DNA of 11,302 nucleotides from Chloroflexota bacterium (GCA_023489405.1 JAMDCW010000095.1:16582-27883), one strand, 5' to 3'. Positions 1 through 7,820 are shown, numbered from the stretch's first letter. Numbers and translations: made by a program. The notes: generated by a model not told the origin, from the letters alone.

Positions 1-1
1 G

Positions 2-472
2 ACTGTGGAGCTCAACAGGCACATCGTAGGGCGCCCTCATCGTTTTACCGCCCATCCTGGCGTAGCCCTCGCTATCCCCTATAAAGATGGTCCCGAGCTG
101 CTCGGACTGAGCGTCAAAGCGGATGGGAATATTCAGCACCACCTTAAGCTCTCTGCTCAGCACAATCTCGCTATTACCACATACTGGCGCGTTGCCGGCC
201 CATCACGAGATCCGTTGAAGGTCTCTATTCAGCTTCTCAATACAGCAGGTAAGCTTGTTGCACAGTCAGATACCGCTATCGGTGGCAATGCAGCGCCTCC
301 TCCAGGATGGATCGATGGCGAGGTGCTCACGAGTGTTCACGATATTACTCTCGCTGGCATTGCCCCTGGAGACTATCGCCTGATTCTCGTTCTCTACGAT
401 GGGCATACCGGCGCCCGGTTGACCTCTCAGCAGGGTCAGACACTCGTGCTAGGGAGTGTGCAGGTGAAATGA
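2..472 (+). CDS. 3' end of a protein with a C-terminal beta-sandwich domain (probably a membrane glycosyltransferase)
   Basis: This frame is open from the left edge to the TGA at 470-472, so the gene is probably truncated at its 5' end. The GTG at position 5 is only the first possible start inside the window. The visible 155 or so residues have no membrane segment and look like one beta-sandwich domain: a strand near LLGLSVKAD, then a YWRV strand, KVSIQLLN, a GEVL segment, and the closing signature APGDYRLILVLYD followed by TGARL. The same pattern (VSxxLLNxxG, then GEV, then LAPGxYxLxLVLY) closes the DUF2723 gene two genes downstream. Diverged versions occur twice in the next gene. The stop overlaps the next start as ATGA, so the two are translationally coupled. 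By analogy with the neighbours I infer that the missing N-terminal part is a multi-pass glycosyltransferase, but this cannot be seen. The biochemical role of the domain is unknown; it presumably lies outside the membrane. Confidence 0.75.
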   Translation, partial: TVELNRHIVGRPHRFTAHPGVALAIPYKDGPELLGLSVKADGNIQHHLKLSAQHNLAITTYWRVAGPSRDPLKVSIQLLNTAGKLVAQSDTAIGGNAAPPPGWIDGEVLTSVHDITLAGIAPGDYRLILVLYDGHTGARLTSQQGQTLVLGSVQVK

Positions 473-2757
473 CGATATCGGCACAGGTACCACGCCGTGC
501 TCCCTCAGATCAGGCGTCGCGCAGCCACTATTGGCGAGTCATAGCCACTTTGACAGTTCTCTTCTACGTAATCTGCGCCGTCTCCTACAGCATCGCCATA
601 CCAGTGCTCGAATCGAGCGATGAAAACTGGCATGAAGCAGTGGTTTGGCATATCGCTGCAGGTAAAGGACTACCACAGCTTTCTCAGCACGATGCTGGCC
701 GTTTGCTCGTCCCTGCTCAAGAGGCGGGACAGCCACCTCTGTACTACATACTGGCTGCTGCAACAACCTTTTGGTTACACGAGCCAAACCCTGCTACTGC
801 CATGGTAGTGAGCCCCAACACCGATATTGGACATCCGACAACCACAGGCTGGCACAAAAACCTCTTCGTTCATCCTGCTCCAGGCGAACGCTTCCCATGG
901 AAGGGCGTTCCCCTCGCCGTACATCTCCATCGTTTTCTCTCCATCGTGTTTGGTGCTCTCGCTATCGTACTGATCTTTGCCTCAGCTCGACTAATGAGCA
1001 ATGACTCACTGGCTGTCGTGGCCGCAGGCCTCACCGCTTTCAATCCTATGTACGACTTTATTACCGCCTCTGTAGATAATGATAGCTTAGCAGTACTCAC
1101 CGGATCACTACTGCTATTCTTGCTATTGAGGGTGATGATTCATCCTGTAAGATCTAATGCCACGATATTTTTACTTGGAATTGCCTTGAGCCTTGCTATC
1201 CTCACCAAGCTGAGCGTAGCATCATTAGGGTTACCGATTATAGTAATCATACTATTGATGAACTGGCGAGATAAACAAATACACCGCACAATTCACCATG
1301 CTCTATTACTGTTTTTGCCGGTTCTCGTAATCGATGGATGGTGGTTTGTTCGTAATCAAATAATTTATGGTGATCCTCTTGGGCTTAGGGCGTTTATTGC
1401 AATTGCCGGTGCCCGTCCAGTACCTATGACTACCAGTGAATTGGTAAAAGAATTGCCTGGTATTTGGATCTCTTTTTGGGGAATATTCGGTGCATATGAT
1501 ATCCTTTTACCACATTGGCAATATATCGTCTATGATATCGTTGCTGGTGTTGCTTTTCTCGGATTAGTGTCGATGCGCTGGCGTCGTTCTACACTGTTAC
1601 GGCGAGATGGTGCTGTGCTCCTTGCGAGCGTACTCCTGCTAGAGTTCGTTCTACTACTTCGCTGGACGGCTTCCACAGAAGCATCATCGGGGCGCTTGCT
1701 GTTTCCCGTGATTGCCTCCGCTTCCATATTGCTCGCCACTGGTTTGACACGATGGCTACCGGTACAGTCCAAGGTTTTCCCCCTGGCGCTCAATCTCGGT
1801 CTCTGTTGCTTGTCTCTTCTCGATCTCCCCCTGGCCATCTTCCCTGCCTATGCTAACCCTCCCCTCCACCCCGTCGCCTCATTGCACCCCCAGCGCCTGC
1901 TGAAATGGCACTACGGCCCTTTGGAGCTGCTTGGCATTACTCCTCCTGCCAATCCAATCCACCCCGGAGACTCGATGACCGTGACACTCTACTGGGTGCT
2001 CACAGCCCGCACTTCCCAGCACTTTGTCGTCTCGGTACAGCTCCTTACTCCAAGCAATGCGAAGATTCGCACAGGTAATGTTCAAGCCGATAGCTTCCCG
2101 GGTGGCGGAAAGTTGCTCACCTCGCAGTGGCCTATCGGACAAGGCCTTGCCGATCCCATTCCCCTCCAGATCCCCCAGTCACTCCAGGCTCCTCTACCGG
2201 TGCGAGTGCTGGTAGCGGTCTACCCTGCGGGACAGCCCAGTCATCCTCTGTCACCAGTAGACGGCCGCGGGATATCCATTGCTGTGCCTGTGGTAGCGGT
2301 CCTCGATGTTCTGCCTCACCCCGGAACAACGGCGACGCTACCCTCTGGCCCTACGTTTGGACACATATTCGTCTTGCAGCAGGCGCTGGGGGTGCAAGCT
2401 CTGGCACCTCGAACAGTGTCAGCAGGCGGCTCGACTTCACTCCACCTGACCTGGTACGCGCTTCAGCAACCTGCAATGGCCTATACCTTGTTTGTCCATG
2501 TCGGGGTGCCGGGTAAACCATTTGTCGTCCAGCACGACGCGCCACCCCTTAATGGGCTTTTCCCGACGAACGAATGGTTAGTCCGCGAAACCGTCCAGGA
2601 CGTCATTCGCCTATCGATTCCTCAATCAACCCCTCCTGGTAACTACCCCGTGCGTATCGGTTGGTACCTTCCGGCCAGTGGCAAGCGCCTGTCCTTGCTC
2701 GGTGCTAGCGACGAGCTGACCATCGGCTCTCTCTCCGTGCTTGCTAGGGGGCCTTGA
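469..2757 (+). CDS. GT39/ArnT-like multi-pass membrane glycosyltransferase with two C-terminal beta-sandwich domains
   Basis: The predicted protein has 762 residues. Residues 23-47 form the first membrane helix, followed by an outer loop with the Asp-Glu pair D51-E52 and H55. Next come Q88-PPLYY-93 (the 'QPPLYY' motif) and about ten more hydrophobic helices up to about residue 475. A WWFVRNQ motif lies at 291-297 and a GRLLFP motif near 408. This is the layout of GT-C fold enzymes of the GT39/ArnT/RgtA-D group, which move a sugar from a polyprenyl-phosphate donor onto a lipid, glycan or protein outside the membrane; the acidic pair in the first loop is the usual catalytic site. Two soluble beta-sandwich domains follow, at about 485-610 and 639-760. 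The start was placed at 469 because its ATG overlaps the upstream stop (ATGA). A GTG-type start at 307 would run inside the previous gene. The exact donor and acceptor cannot be read from the sequence. The first half carries an AT-rich patch at about 1081-1560. Confidence 0.85.
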   Translation: MTISAQVPRRAPSDQASRSHYWRVIATLTVLFYVICAVSYSIAIPVLESSDENWHEAVVWHIAAGKGLPQLSQHDAGRLLVPAQEAGQPPLYYILAAATTFWLHEPNPATAMVVSPNTDIGHPTTTGWHKNLFVHPAPGERFPWKGVPLAVHLHRFLSIVFGALAIVLIFASARLMSNDSLAVVAAGLTAFNPMYDFITASVDNDSLAVLTGSLLLFLLLRVMIHPVRSNATIFLLGIALSLAILTKLSVASLGLPIIVIILLMNWRDKQIHRTIHHALLLFLPVLVIDGWWFVRNQIIYGDPLGLRAFIAIAGARPVPMTTSELVKELPGIWISFWGIFGAYDILLPHWQYIVYDIVAGVAFLGLVSMRWRRSTLLRRDGAVLLASVLLLEFVLLLRWTASTEASSGRLLFPVIASASILLATGLTRWLPVQSKVFPLALNLGLCCLSLLDLPLAIFPAYANPPLHPVASLHPQRLLKWHYGPLELLGITPPANPIHPGDSMTVTLYWVLTARTSQHFVVSVQLLTPSNAKIRTGNVQADSFPGGGKLLTSQWPIGQGLADPIPLQIPQSLQAPLPVRVLVAVYPAGQPSHPLSPVDGRGISIAVPVVAVLDVLPHPGTTATLPSGPTFGHIFVLQQALGVQALAPRTVSAGGSTSLHLTWYALQQPAMAYTLFVHVGVPGKPFVVQHDAPPLNGLFPTNEWLVRETVQDVIRLSIPQSTPPGNYPVRIGWYLPASGKRLSLLGASDELTIGSLSVLARGP

Positions 2758-4739
2758 TGCACCATCATAGCGATGATCCTTGTTCTAAATATCCAGCGAT
2801 CATCTGGAGCGCCGGCTTATTCGTATACCTTCTTCCCTTACTGCTCTTTATCCGTACGCTTGCTCCGGCAGAAGTAGGTGGAGATGCCGGTGAGTTCCAG
2901 GTCGTACCGTATGTTCTGGGTATTCCCCACTACACCGGCTATCCGCTCTATACCCTCCTCGGCTGGCTGTGGAGTCATCTCATACCTTGGAGTTCACCAG
3001 ACGTACGCCTCAATCTTCTCTCGGCTTGTTTTGGCGCCCTATCCGGCCTGGTGGTTTTCCTCTGCATCCGTGAGCTCGGTGGCAGTACCCCTGCCGCACT
3101 GATTGGAGGACTAGCTCTCGCCACCGTTCCTCTGGAATGGCGCTGGTCAACGATTGCGGGCGTACGTGCCGCCGCCGGAACTTTTACAGCCCTCCTCTTC
3201 CTCGTCCTCTTTCGCTGGATGAATGCAGTCATCGCCAAAAGGAGTGAACTGCATGCAAGAGCTCGCGTGCGCTGGCTTGTCCTGGCATTCGTCTTTGGCC
3301 TGGCTCTGGCGCACCACCGCTCGAGTATGTTTTTCTTCGCCTCGCTGGCGATCGTTGCCCTCCTGCTGCCACGTTCGCGGCCTGAACTACGTACTATGCT
3401 CCTATCATTGATCTTGTTCGCCTTACCTCTCTCCCTGTACCTCTATCTGCCGTTACGCTCGGCGGCAGGCGCCCCCTATGACCAGTTTCACCCGACGACG
3501 TGGCCCCGATTCGTCACGCTTGTATTTGCACCACAATTGTCCCGTTCTCTCCTCTCGGTACCTCCCAGCGAATGGTTGGGACGTGCTTTGACGCTTGGTG
3601 CTACCCTACGTAATGACCTCGGTCCGCTCTGGATCGTCGCAATGGTAGGGCTGGCGGGCTTACTGCTCCAGAGGGCTCGCGAAATGCTAGCGCTCTCAGT
3701 ATTCGGCGCCCTTGTCAGTGCCCAGGTCATTAACTGGAATATTGGTCCTGAGCTCAATGTCGTCTACCTTATACCCGTCTATGTGATCTGCGCCATTCTG
3801 ATTGGCTGGGGTATCGAAACCTTGATGCAAGTGGCGCAGAGAGTTCACCTCGCTCCCATGTGGGCTTTCAGTATCATTGTTCCTGCTGCGCTTATTCTCG
3901 TCGCCCTTCGAGGGTACGAAACCTATAGGGACCAGCAGTCTGCAGCAAAGAGAACACTCGACGCCTACCATCAGGACCTGACAGCCGGGTGGCTCGGTCA
4001 TCGACTGTTTACCGCTGCCCTTCCCTATCTTCCTCCACGCTCCGTCTTTGCTGGTGATTGGGAGCAGGCAACAATTGCCTGGTACCTAAAGCTCGTGAGC
4101 AAGAGACTGCCGGAGATGAGCATCGATTTTGGTAACGGTTCACTCTCGAGCTTAAGCTATGTCAAATTGAAGCAGGAATTCGGTAATCGCCCCATCATCC
4201 TCGGTCGAGCTGTCTCTTGGGCTGCTGGTCATCATCCCTCAGCCGTCGGCCCGCTCATAAGCCTCGCGAGCGAACCGCGATTCCAGCCACCACCAGGTAT
4301 GACACACGAGGTCCTTACCTTCCAAGGGGGATTCTCTTTGCTCGGTTACCAGCTCTTCAATGAGCGTGGCGATCGAGTCCAGCAACTGCCCGACGGCAGC
4401 CCAATACTCCCCATTATGCTCGTGTGGCGTGCTGACCAGGTCCAGACACACAATCTTTCCGTGTCTCTCCGTCTCCTGAATGGGCACGGTAGCGTCGTCC
4501 GTAGCCAGGATCGCTCGAGTCCGGTGTATGGGTTAGCGCCGGTAACGAGCTGGACAAAAGGCGAAGTCGTATCCGATTACTACGAGCTATCATTGAACGG
4601 TCTTGCACCGGGTATGTATACCCTCGCACTCGTTCTCTACTACCAGCCAAAGCCAGGACAGTTTGTCAACTTACACCTCATCGTTCACGGGAAGGAATTC
4701 GCCGATACCACAGTTCCCTTGCTCACGGTTGTGCATTGA
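2757..4739 (+). CDS. DUF2723 (TMEM260-like) membrane protein, probable GT-C glycosyltransferase
   Basis: The predicted protein has 660 residues with about ten or eleven membrane helices. It shows the DUF2723 hallmarks: an acidic loop after helix 1 (G41-GDAGEF-47), H58-YTGYPLY-65 (family form HxxGYPLY), NLLSACFGAL near residue 85, and A185-HHRS-189 in the mid-membrane region. DUF2723 is the domain of animal TMEM260, an O-mannosyltransferase acting on beta-sandwich (IPT) domains, and it is grouped with GT-C glycosyltransferases. A similar exported glycosylation role is inferred here, not shown. After the membrane part, about residues 518-645 form a beta-sandwich domain like that at the end of the first gene in the window (GEVV, then LAPGMYTLALVLYY). 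The ATG at 2757 overlaps the previous TGA as TGATG, which suggests reinitiation; a TTG one codon earlier is also possible. The preceding GT39-like gene is very likely in the same operon. The substrate is unknown. Confidence 0.82.
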   Translation: MHHHSDDPCSKYPAIIWSAGLFVYLLPLLLFIRTLAPAEVGGDAGEFQVVPYVLGIPHYTGYPLYTLLGWLWSHLIPWSSPDVRLNLLSACFGALSGLVVFLCIRELGGSTPAALIGGLALATVPLEWRWSTIAGVRAAAGTFTALLFLVLFRWMNAVIAKRSELHARARVRWLVLAFVFGLALAHHRSSMFFFASLAIVALLLPRSRPELRTMLLSLILFALPLSLYLYLPLRSAAGAPYDQFHPTTWPRFVTLVFAPQLSRSLLSVPPSEWLGRALTLGATLRNDLGPLWIVAMVGLAGLLLQRAREMLALSVFGALVSAQVINWNIGPELNVVYLIPVYVICAILIGWGIETLMQVAQRVHLAPMWAFSIIVPAALILVALRGYETYRDQQSAAKRTLDAYHQDLTAGWLGHRLFTAALPYLPPRSVFAGDWEQATIAWYLKLVSKRLPEMSIDFGNGSLSSLSYVKLKQEFGNRPIILGRAVSWAAGHHPSAVGPLISLASEPRFQPPPGMTHEVLTFQGGFSLLGYQLFNERGDRVQQLPDGSPILPIMLVWRADQVQTHNLSVSLRLLNGHGSVVRSQDRSSPVYGLAPVTSWTKGEVVSDYYELSLNGLAPGMYTLALVLYYQPKPGQFVNLHLIVHGKEFADTTVPLLTVVH

Positions 4740-4765
4740 GCCTTCTACTGGGGATACTGAACGGC

Positions 4766-5785
4766 ATGGATATCAGTGACTTCGATTACGACCTTCCCCC
4801 GGAGTTGATCGCCCAAACGCCTCTCCCTCGTCGGGATGATTCCCGATTACTGGTCGTGGAACGCCACTCCGGTTGCCTGCGACATCATTCCTTCCGCGAT
4901 CTACCCTCACTGCTTAAGCCAGGCGATGTGATAGTCTTCAACGATTCACGTGTTCTTCCAGCACGGCTCCGTGCCCACAAGCCCACGGGTGGAAAAGTCG
5001 AATTGTTGCTCGTTGAGCCACGAGCTGATGGTACGTGGTCTGCCTTGACTCGCCCTGGCTTACCTCGAGGAGCCATCGTTTACATAGGTGACAGCGAGCC
5101 TTCTCTACCAATCGAGGTGATAGGGCTTTCAGACTCTGGTCTCCGCATTGTGCGTACGCTCGAAGGAATGAGTGTTGCCACGCTGCTGGCGGAGTACGGT
5201 GAATTGCCAACCCCACCGTATATCCACCGCCGGCTATCCGACCCTTCCCGCTATCAAACGATCTATGCTCGTGAAAACGGTTCGATTGCGGCGCCAACTG
5301 CTGGACTGCACTTTACCGAGGAGATCCTAGAGCAGCTCGACCAGCGTCAAGTTGAGATCCAGTATCTTACACTCCACGTCGGTATCGGTACTTTTACCCC
5401 TGTGCGTGTTCAGGAGGTCGCCAGGCATCATATGCATGAGGAACACTTCACGTTGAGCGAGCCTGTTGCTCGGGCGCTCGAGCGTGCTAAACGCACAGGC
5501 CGTCGCATTATTGCCGTAGGAACGACGACGACACGGGCTCTGGAGAGCGCCTGGCATGACGGTGGCTTACGTACCGGCATCCAGTCGACATCGCTCTTCA
5601 TCACGCCGGGTTTTCAGTTCCATGTGATCGATGCCTTGGTGACGAACTTCCATTTGCCACGTTCCACACTCCTGATGCTCGTGTCCGCCTTTACCGGACA
5701 TAAGTTGATAATGCGTGCCTATCACGAAGCGATCTCCCAACGCTATCGCTTTTATAGTTTTGGTGACGCTATGTTCATCACGTGA
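4766..5785 (+). CDS. queA: S-adenosylmethionine:tRNA ribosyltransferase-isomerase QueA
   Basis: QueA transfers and isomerises the ribosyl part of S-adenosylmethionine onto 7-aminomethyl-7-deazaguanine at the wobble position of GUN tRNAs, making epoxyqueuosine. It acts in the cytoplasm on tRNA already modified by Tgt. The protein is 339 residues, the normal length for the family. Signature segments are all present: DFDYDLPPELIAQ at the N-terminus, F58-NDSRVLPAR, GGKVELLL, A176-PTAGLHFT, LHVGIGTF, MHEEHF, VGTTTTRALES, V292-TNFHLPRSTLLML, and FYSFGDAM at the end. The ATG at 4766 was preferred because family members begin a few residues before the DFDYDLP segment; a TTG at 4736 would add ten unrelated residues and overlap the previous gene. 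It lies 26 bases after the DUF2723 gene, so it may be cotranscribed, although the functions look unrelated. No tgt, queG or preQ1 synthesis gene is visible here, and no preQ1 riboswitch was seen. Confidence 0.97.
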   Translation: MDISDFDYDLPPELIAQTPLPRRDDSRLLVVERHSGCLRHHSFRDLPSLLKPGDVIVFNDSRVLPARLRAHKPTGGKVELLLVEPRADGTWSALTRPGLPRGAIVYIGDSEPSLPIEVIGLSDSGLRIVRTLEGMSVATLLAEYGELPTPPYIHRRLSDPSRYQTIYARENGSIAAPTAGLHFTEEILEQLDQRQVEIQYLTLHVGIGTFTPVRVQEVARHHMHEEHFTLSEPVARALERAKRTGRRIIAVGTTTTRALESAWHDGGLRTGIQSTSLFITPGFQFHVIDALVTNFHLPRSTLLMLVSAFTGHKLIMRAYHEAISQRYRFYSFGDAMFIT

Positions 5786-5850
5786 ACGTCGTTTCGAAAG
5801 TAGCCAGGCGTAGCCCAATACAACTGCGCAGAGAAGAGAGGAGCCCGTGA

Positions 5851-7305
5851 GTGGACGTCATACCGTCTTTCTCACAGCCGGAAGTCGTCGTAGAAAATAT
5901 CGAAGGAATGCGCCGCTGGCTACTCAAAGGTGTCACCGTGGCACTCATCGCCGATGCCCATCTCAAGGCTCCACTAAGCCGTCTATTCGTCTTCACCCAT
6001 AGTGACGGTAAAGAGGCCAGCTTTGCTGCGCTCATCTTCACGAAGCTTCCCTCTGTCGGCAGCCTGCTACAGTCGCTGAGCGAGCCAGGACAGCTCGTCT
6101 TTCAGCCACCACTGGCCGGCTTGGCGAGTGAGTTCGTAGCGGTATCTGAGGATCGAGCACTCTACATTCTCGATACCACTGGCCGGCGCGGTACCGTTGT
6201 CACTCCGGGGCTGCTCCCGACACAAATTTCGGTGATCATCGGCGATTGGCCACTGTACCAGTGGATCACTCCCGCAGTTCCCATCACCGACCCGTTCCGT
6301 TTTACGGAACGGCTGCAGCAGTTCTGTACCGTGCTCAGCGCCACTCTGCGAGATGCCTACGTCGAACGAGATACTCCACCTCCCGTGCAGCGCATCACCC
6401 TCCATATCCCGCATACGGAACCGCAAGGTATGGCCCGGGAAATCAGCCAGCAACTGGAATCGGCTTTCCACCGCTTTGTGCCTCGTTCCTCCCCCATTGC
6501 TCAAGAGGTGCCGACCGACATGCCTTCTGATCGCTTCAGCGACGTTGGCGGACAGAAAGCAGCCGTGGAAGGACTGGGCATGGTGCTACTCGCCCTTTCT
6601 AACCCTGAACGCTATCAGCAGTGGGGAGTGCGAGCGCCCAAAGGAGTATTGCTCTATGGTCCTCCCGGCACGGGCAAGACGCTGCTCGCCCGTTGCCTTG
6701 CTGGCGAAGCGCGCGCCCATTTCTTCCACGTCCGCGTAAGCGATATTACGTCGAAGTGGTATGGCGAAGCCGAAAGTCGGATGCGTGCTGTCTTTCAGCA
6801 GGCCCGTGCTGCCAGCCCTTCCATCGTCTTCTTCGATGAGCTGGATGCACTGGCTCCTTCTCGAGATGGAGCCCATGAAGCCAGTCAGCGCATCTTGAGC
6901 ACGCTTCTCGATCAGCTTGATGGATTGGAAGAGCTACGCGGGGTCATTGTCGTTGGCGCTACCAATCGTATCGGCGCGATCGATCCCGCCCTGCTGCGCC
7001 CAGGGCGCTTCGATCGACTCATTGAGGTTGGACTCCCTAACCGTGAGGATCGGCAAGCTATCATTGAAATCCATTGCCGCCGGGCCGAAGATCGAGCTGG
7101 TCGTGCGCTATTCGCTGATTTCGACTGGGAGCGTTTATTGCGCGTTACCGACACCTTCAGCGGGGCGGAGTTAGCCGAAGTCGTGCGTCGCACCCTAGAA
7201 TCGCGCGTGGTATCACCCGCTGAAGGCCCTATAACAATGGAAGAATTGCTCACGTCAGCTCGAGCCGTGCGCTCAGAAAACAAGCAACGTGCCCAGAACG
7301 ACTAG
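5851..7305 (+). CDS. Single-domain Cdc48/FtsH-type AAA+ ATPase with unrecognised N-terminal domain
   Basis: The protein has 484 residues. The C-terminal half is a complete classical AAA module: RFSDVGG entry motif near 220, Walker A G270-PPGTGKT-277, pore loop K302-WYGE-306, Walker B IVFFDE ending at D329-E330, sensor 1 G369-ATN-372, and arginine fingers R383-PGR-386, with a GAEL small-domain motif behind. These proteins form ATP-driven hexamers that pull apart proteins or complexes. There is no metalloprotease motif (HExxH) and no second AAA domain, which excludes FtsH and two-ring Cdc48. The first 215 or so residues are not a fold I recognise; they have no membrane segment and may bind the substrate. 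The GTG start at 5851 is supported by AGAGGAG eight bases upstream. A queA gene ends 65 bases before. The substrate is unknown. The name 'ATPase of the AAA class' is safe; a chaperone or unfoldase role is inference. Confidence 0.92.
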   Translation: MDVIPSFSQPEVVVENIEGMRRWLLKGVTVALIADAHLKAPLSRLFVFTHSDGKEASFAALIFTKLPSVGSLLQSLSEPGQLVFQPPLAGLASEFVAVSEDRALYILDTTGRRGTVVTPGLLPTQISVIIGDWPLYQWITPAVPITDPFRFTERLQQFCTVLSATLRDAYVERDTPPPVQRITLHIPHTEPQGMAREISQQLESAFHRFVPRSSPIAQEVPTDMPSDRFSDVGGQKAAVEGLGMVLLALSNPERYQQWGVRAPKGVLLYGPPGTGKTLLARCLAGEARAHFFHVRVSDITSKWYGEAESRMRAVFQQARAASPSIVFFDELDALAPSRDGAHEASQRILSTLLDQLDGLEELRGVIVVGATNRIGAIDPALLRPGRFDRLIEVGLPNREDRQAIIEIHCRRAEDRAGRALFADFDWERLLRVTDTFSGAELAEVVRRTLESRVVSPAEGPITMEELLTSARAVRSENKQRAQND

Positions 7306-7312
7306 AGAAGAG

Positions 7313-7705
7313 CTAGGGGAGCTAGCATATGGCCATTGCCTGGCATGTCGCCGTGGCCGCTCTAACTGCTGTATCCGCTTAGCTGTTCTAGATGTTCACA
7401 TCAGATGGTGGCATGTGCGAGCATCTCATCGCCCCGGAGCAGCTCCTTGTCAAAAGCTCTACCTTGTCATTCGATGAGCTTGCCCTCGTTGAAACGCTGG
7501 GGATCCGTCTTTTCACCGCTGCGAACTGACAGTCTTGGCAACGAGGAACAATACCGGACTCTTTACCTACGTCATCTCTCTCCTAGAATCGAAGATGGTG
7601 AATGTGTGCTCGTGGATCATCCAGCGTGCCCCGCTGGAAGGCGTCGCGCAGCTTTTCCCGTAACTGCTGGATAAGCACGACTTCGCGATCAAGGGTAGGG
7701 TATAG
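7313..7705 (+). pseudogene. Degraded zinc-dependent alcohol dehydrogenase (MDR family) remnant
   Basis: Reading three pieces together gives a recognisable medium-chain zinc alcohol dehydrogenase. Piece A (7313-7402) reads YGHCLACRRGRSNCC then VLDVHI, which is the structural-zinc loop; the first of the four zinc cysteines is Tyr (TAT). Piece B (7404-7502), one base out of frame, reads DGGMCEHLIAPEQLL then DELALVETLG. Piece C (7502-7705), back in the first frame, reads DPSFHRCELTVLATRNN and then WIIQRAPLEGVAQLFP, a TAA at 7661, and LLDKHDFAIKGRV, which is the end of the family. The join near 7500 skips the whole nucleotide-binding Rossmann part, roughly 150 residues. The N-terminus with the catalytic zinc ligands is also missing, cut off at the stop of the AAA gene. 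A frameshift at 7403, an internal stop, two deletions and a lost ligand make function very unlikely. Substrate class cannot be named. Identification rests on motif memory, not on a search. Confidence 0.75.
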
Positions 7706-7706
7706 T
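7701..7706 (+). promoter_or_regulatory. Possible -10 box of the groESL promoter
   Basis: TATAGT fits a sigma-A -10 hexamer and lies ten bases before the CIRCE operator, so transcription would start at about 7713 and the operator would sit over the first transcribed bases, as is common for CIRCE. No good -35 box is visible 16 to 18 bases upstream (the region reads around CGACTT), so the call is tentative. It lies within the last codons of the dehydrogenase remnant. Confidence 0.35.
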
Positions 7707-7715
7707 AGCATTGGG

Positions 7716-7742
7716 TTAGCACTCGCTCTAATAGATTGCTAA
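7716..7742 (+). promoter_or_regulatory. CIRCE operator (HrcA binding site)
   Basis: TTAGCACTC, a nine-base spacer, then GATTGCTAA. The family consensus is TTAGCACTC-N9-GAGTGCTAA, so the left arm is perfect, the spacer is exact and the right arm differs at one base (T for G at its third position). CIRCE binds the HrcA repressor, whose activity depends on GroEL, giving heat-shock feedback control of groESL. It lies 109 bases before the groES start. No hrcA gene is in the window. Confidence 0.93.
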
Positions 7743-7820
7743 TGCGGTTCCAATGCAACTCTAACAGAGCGACAGTACTGTGGTGACGCCGTCAATGGCG
7801 GACTAGAGGTGTGAGTTAGT

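Noticed and set aside
307..468. Longer N-terminus for the GT39-like gene starting at 307
   Set aside because: It would overlap the coding end of the previous gene by more than 160 bases in another frame, its residues look like out-of-frame translation, and the ATGA overlap at 469 is a typical coupled start.
4736..4765. TTG start for queA at 4736
   Set aside because: It adds ten residues with no family counterpart and overlaps the previous gene; the ATG at 4766 gives the normal QueA N-terminus.
6067..6504. 145-codon open frame on the - strand inside the AAA ATPase gene
   Set aside because: It lies wholly antisense to a gene with clear domains; its translation shows no motif and follows the codon pattern of the + strand gene.
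7312..7326. GCTAG-GGGAG-CTAGC hairpin after the AAA gene as a terminator
   Set aside because: Only five pairs, AT-containing, with no T tract; more likely chance.
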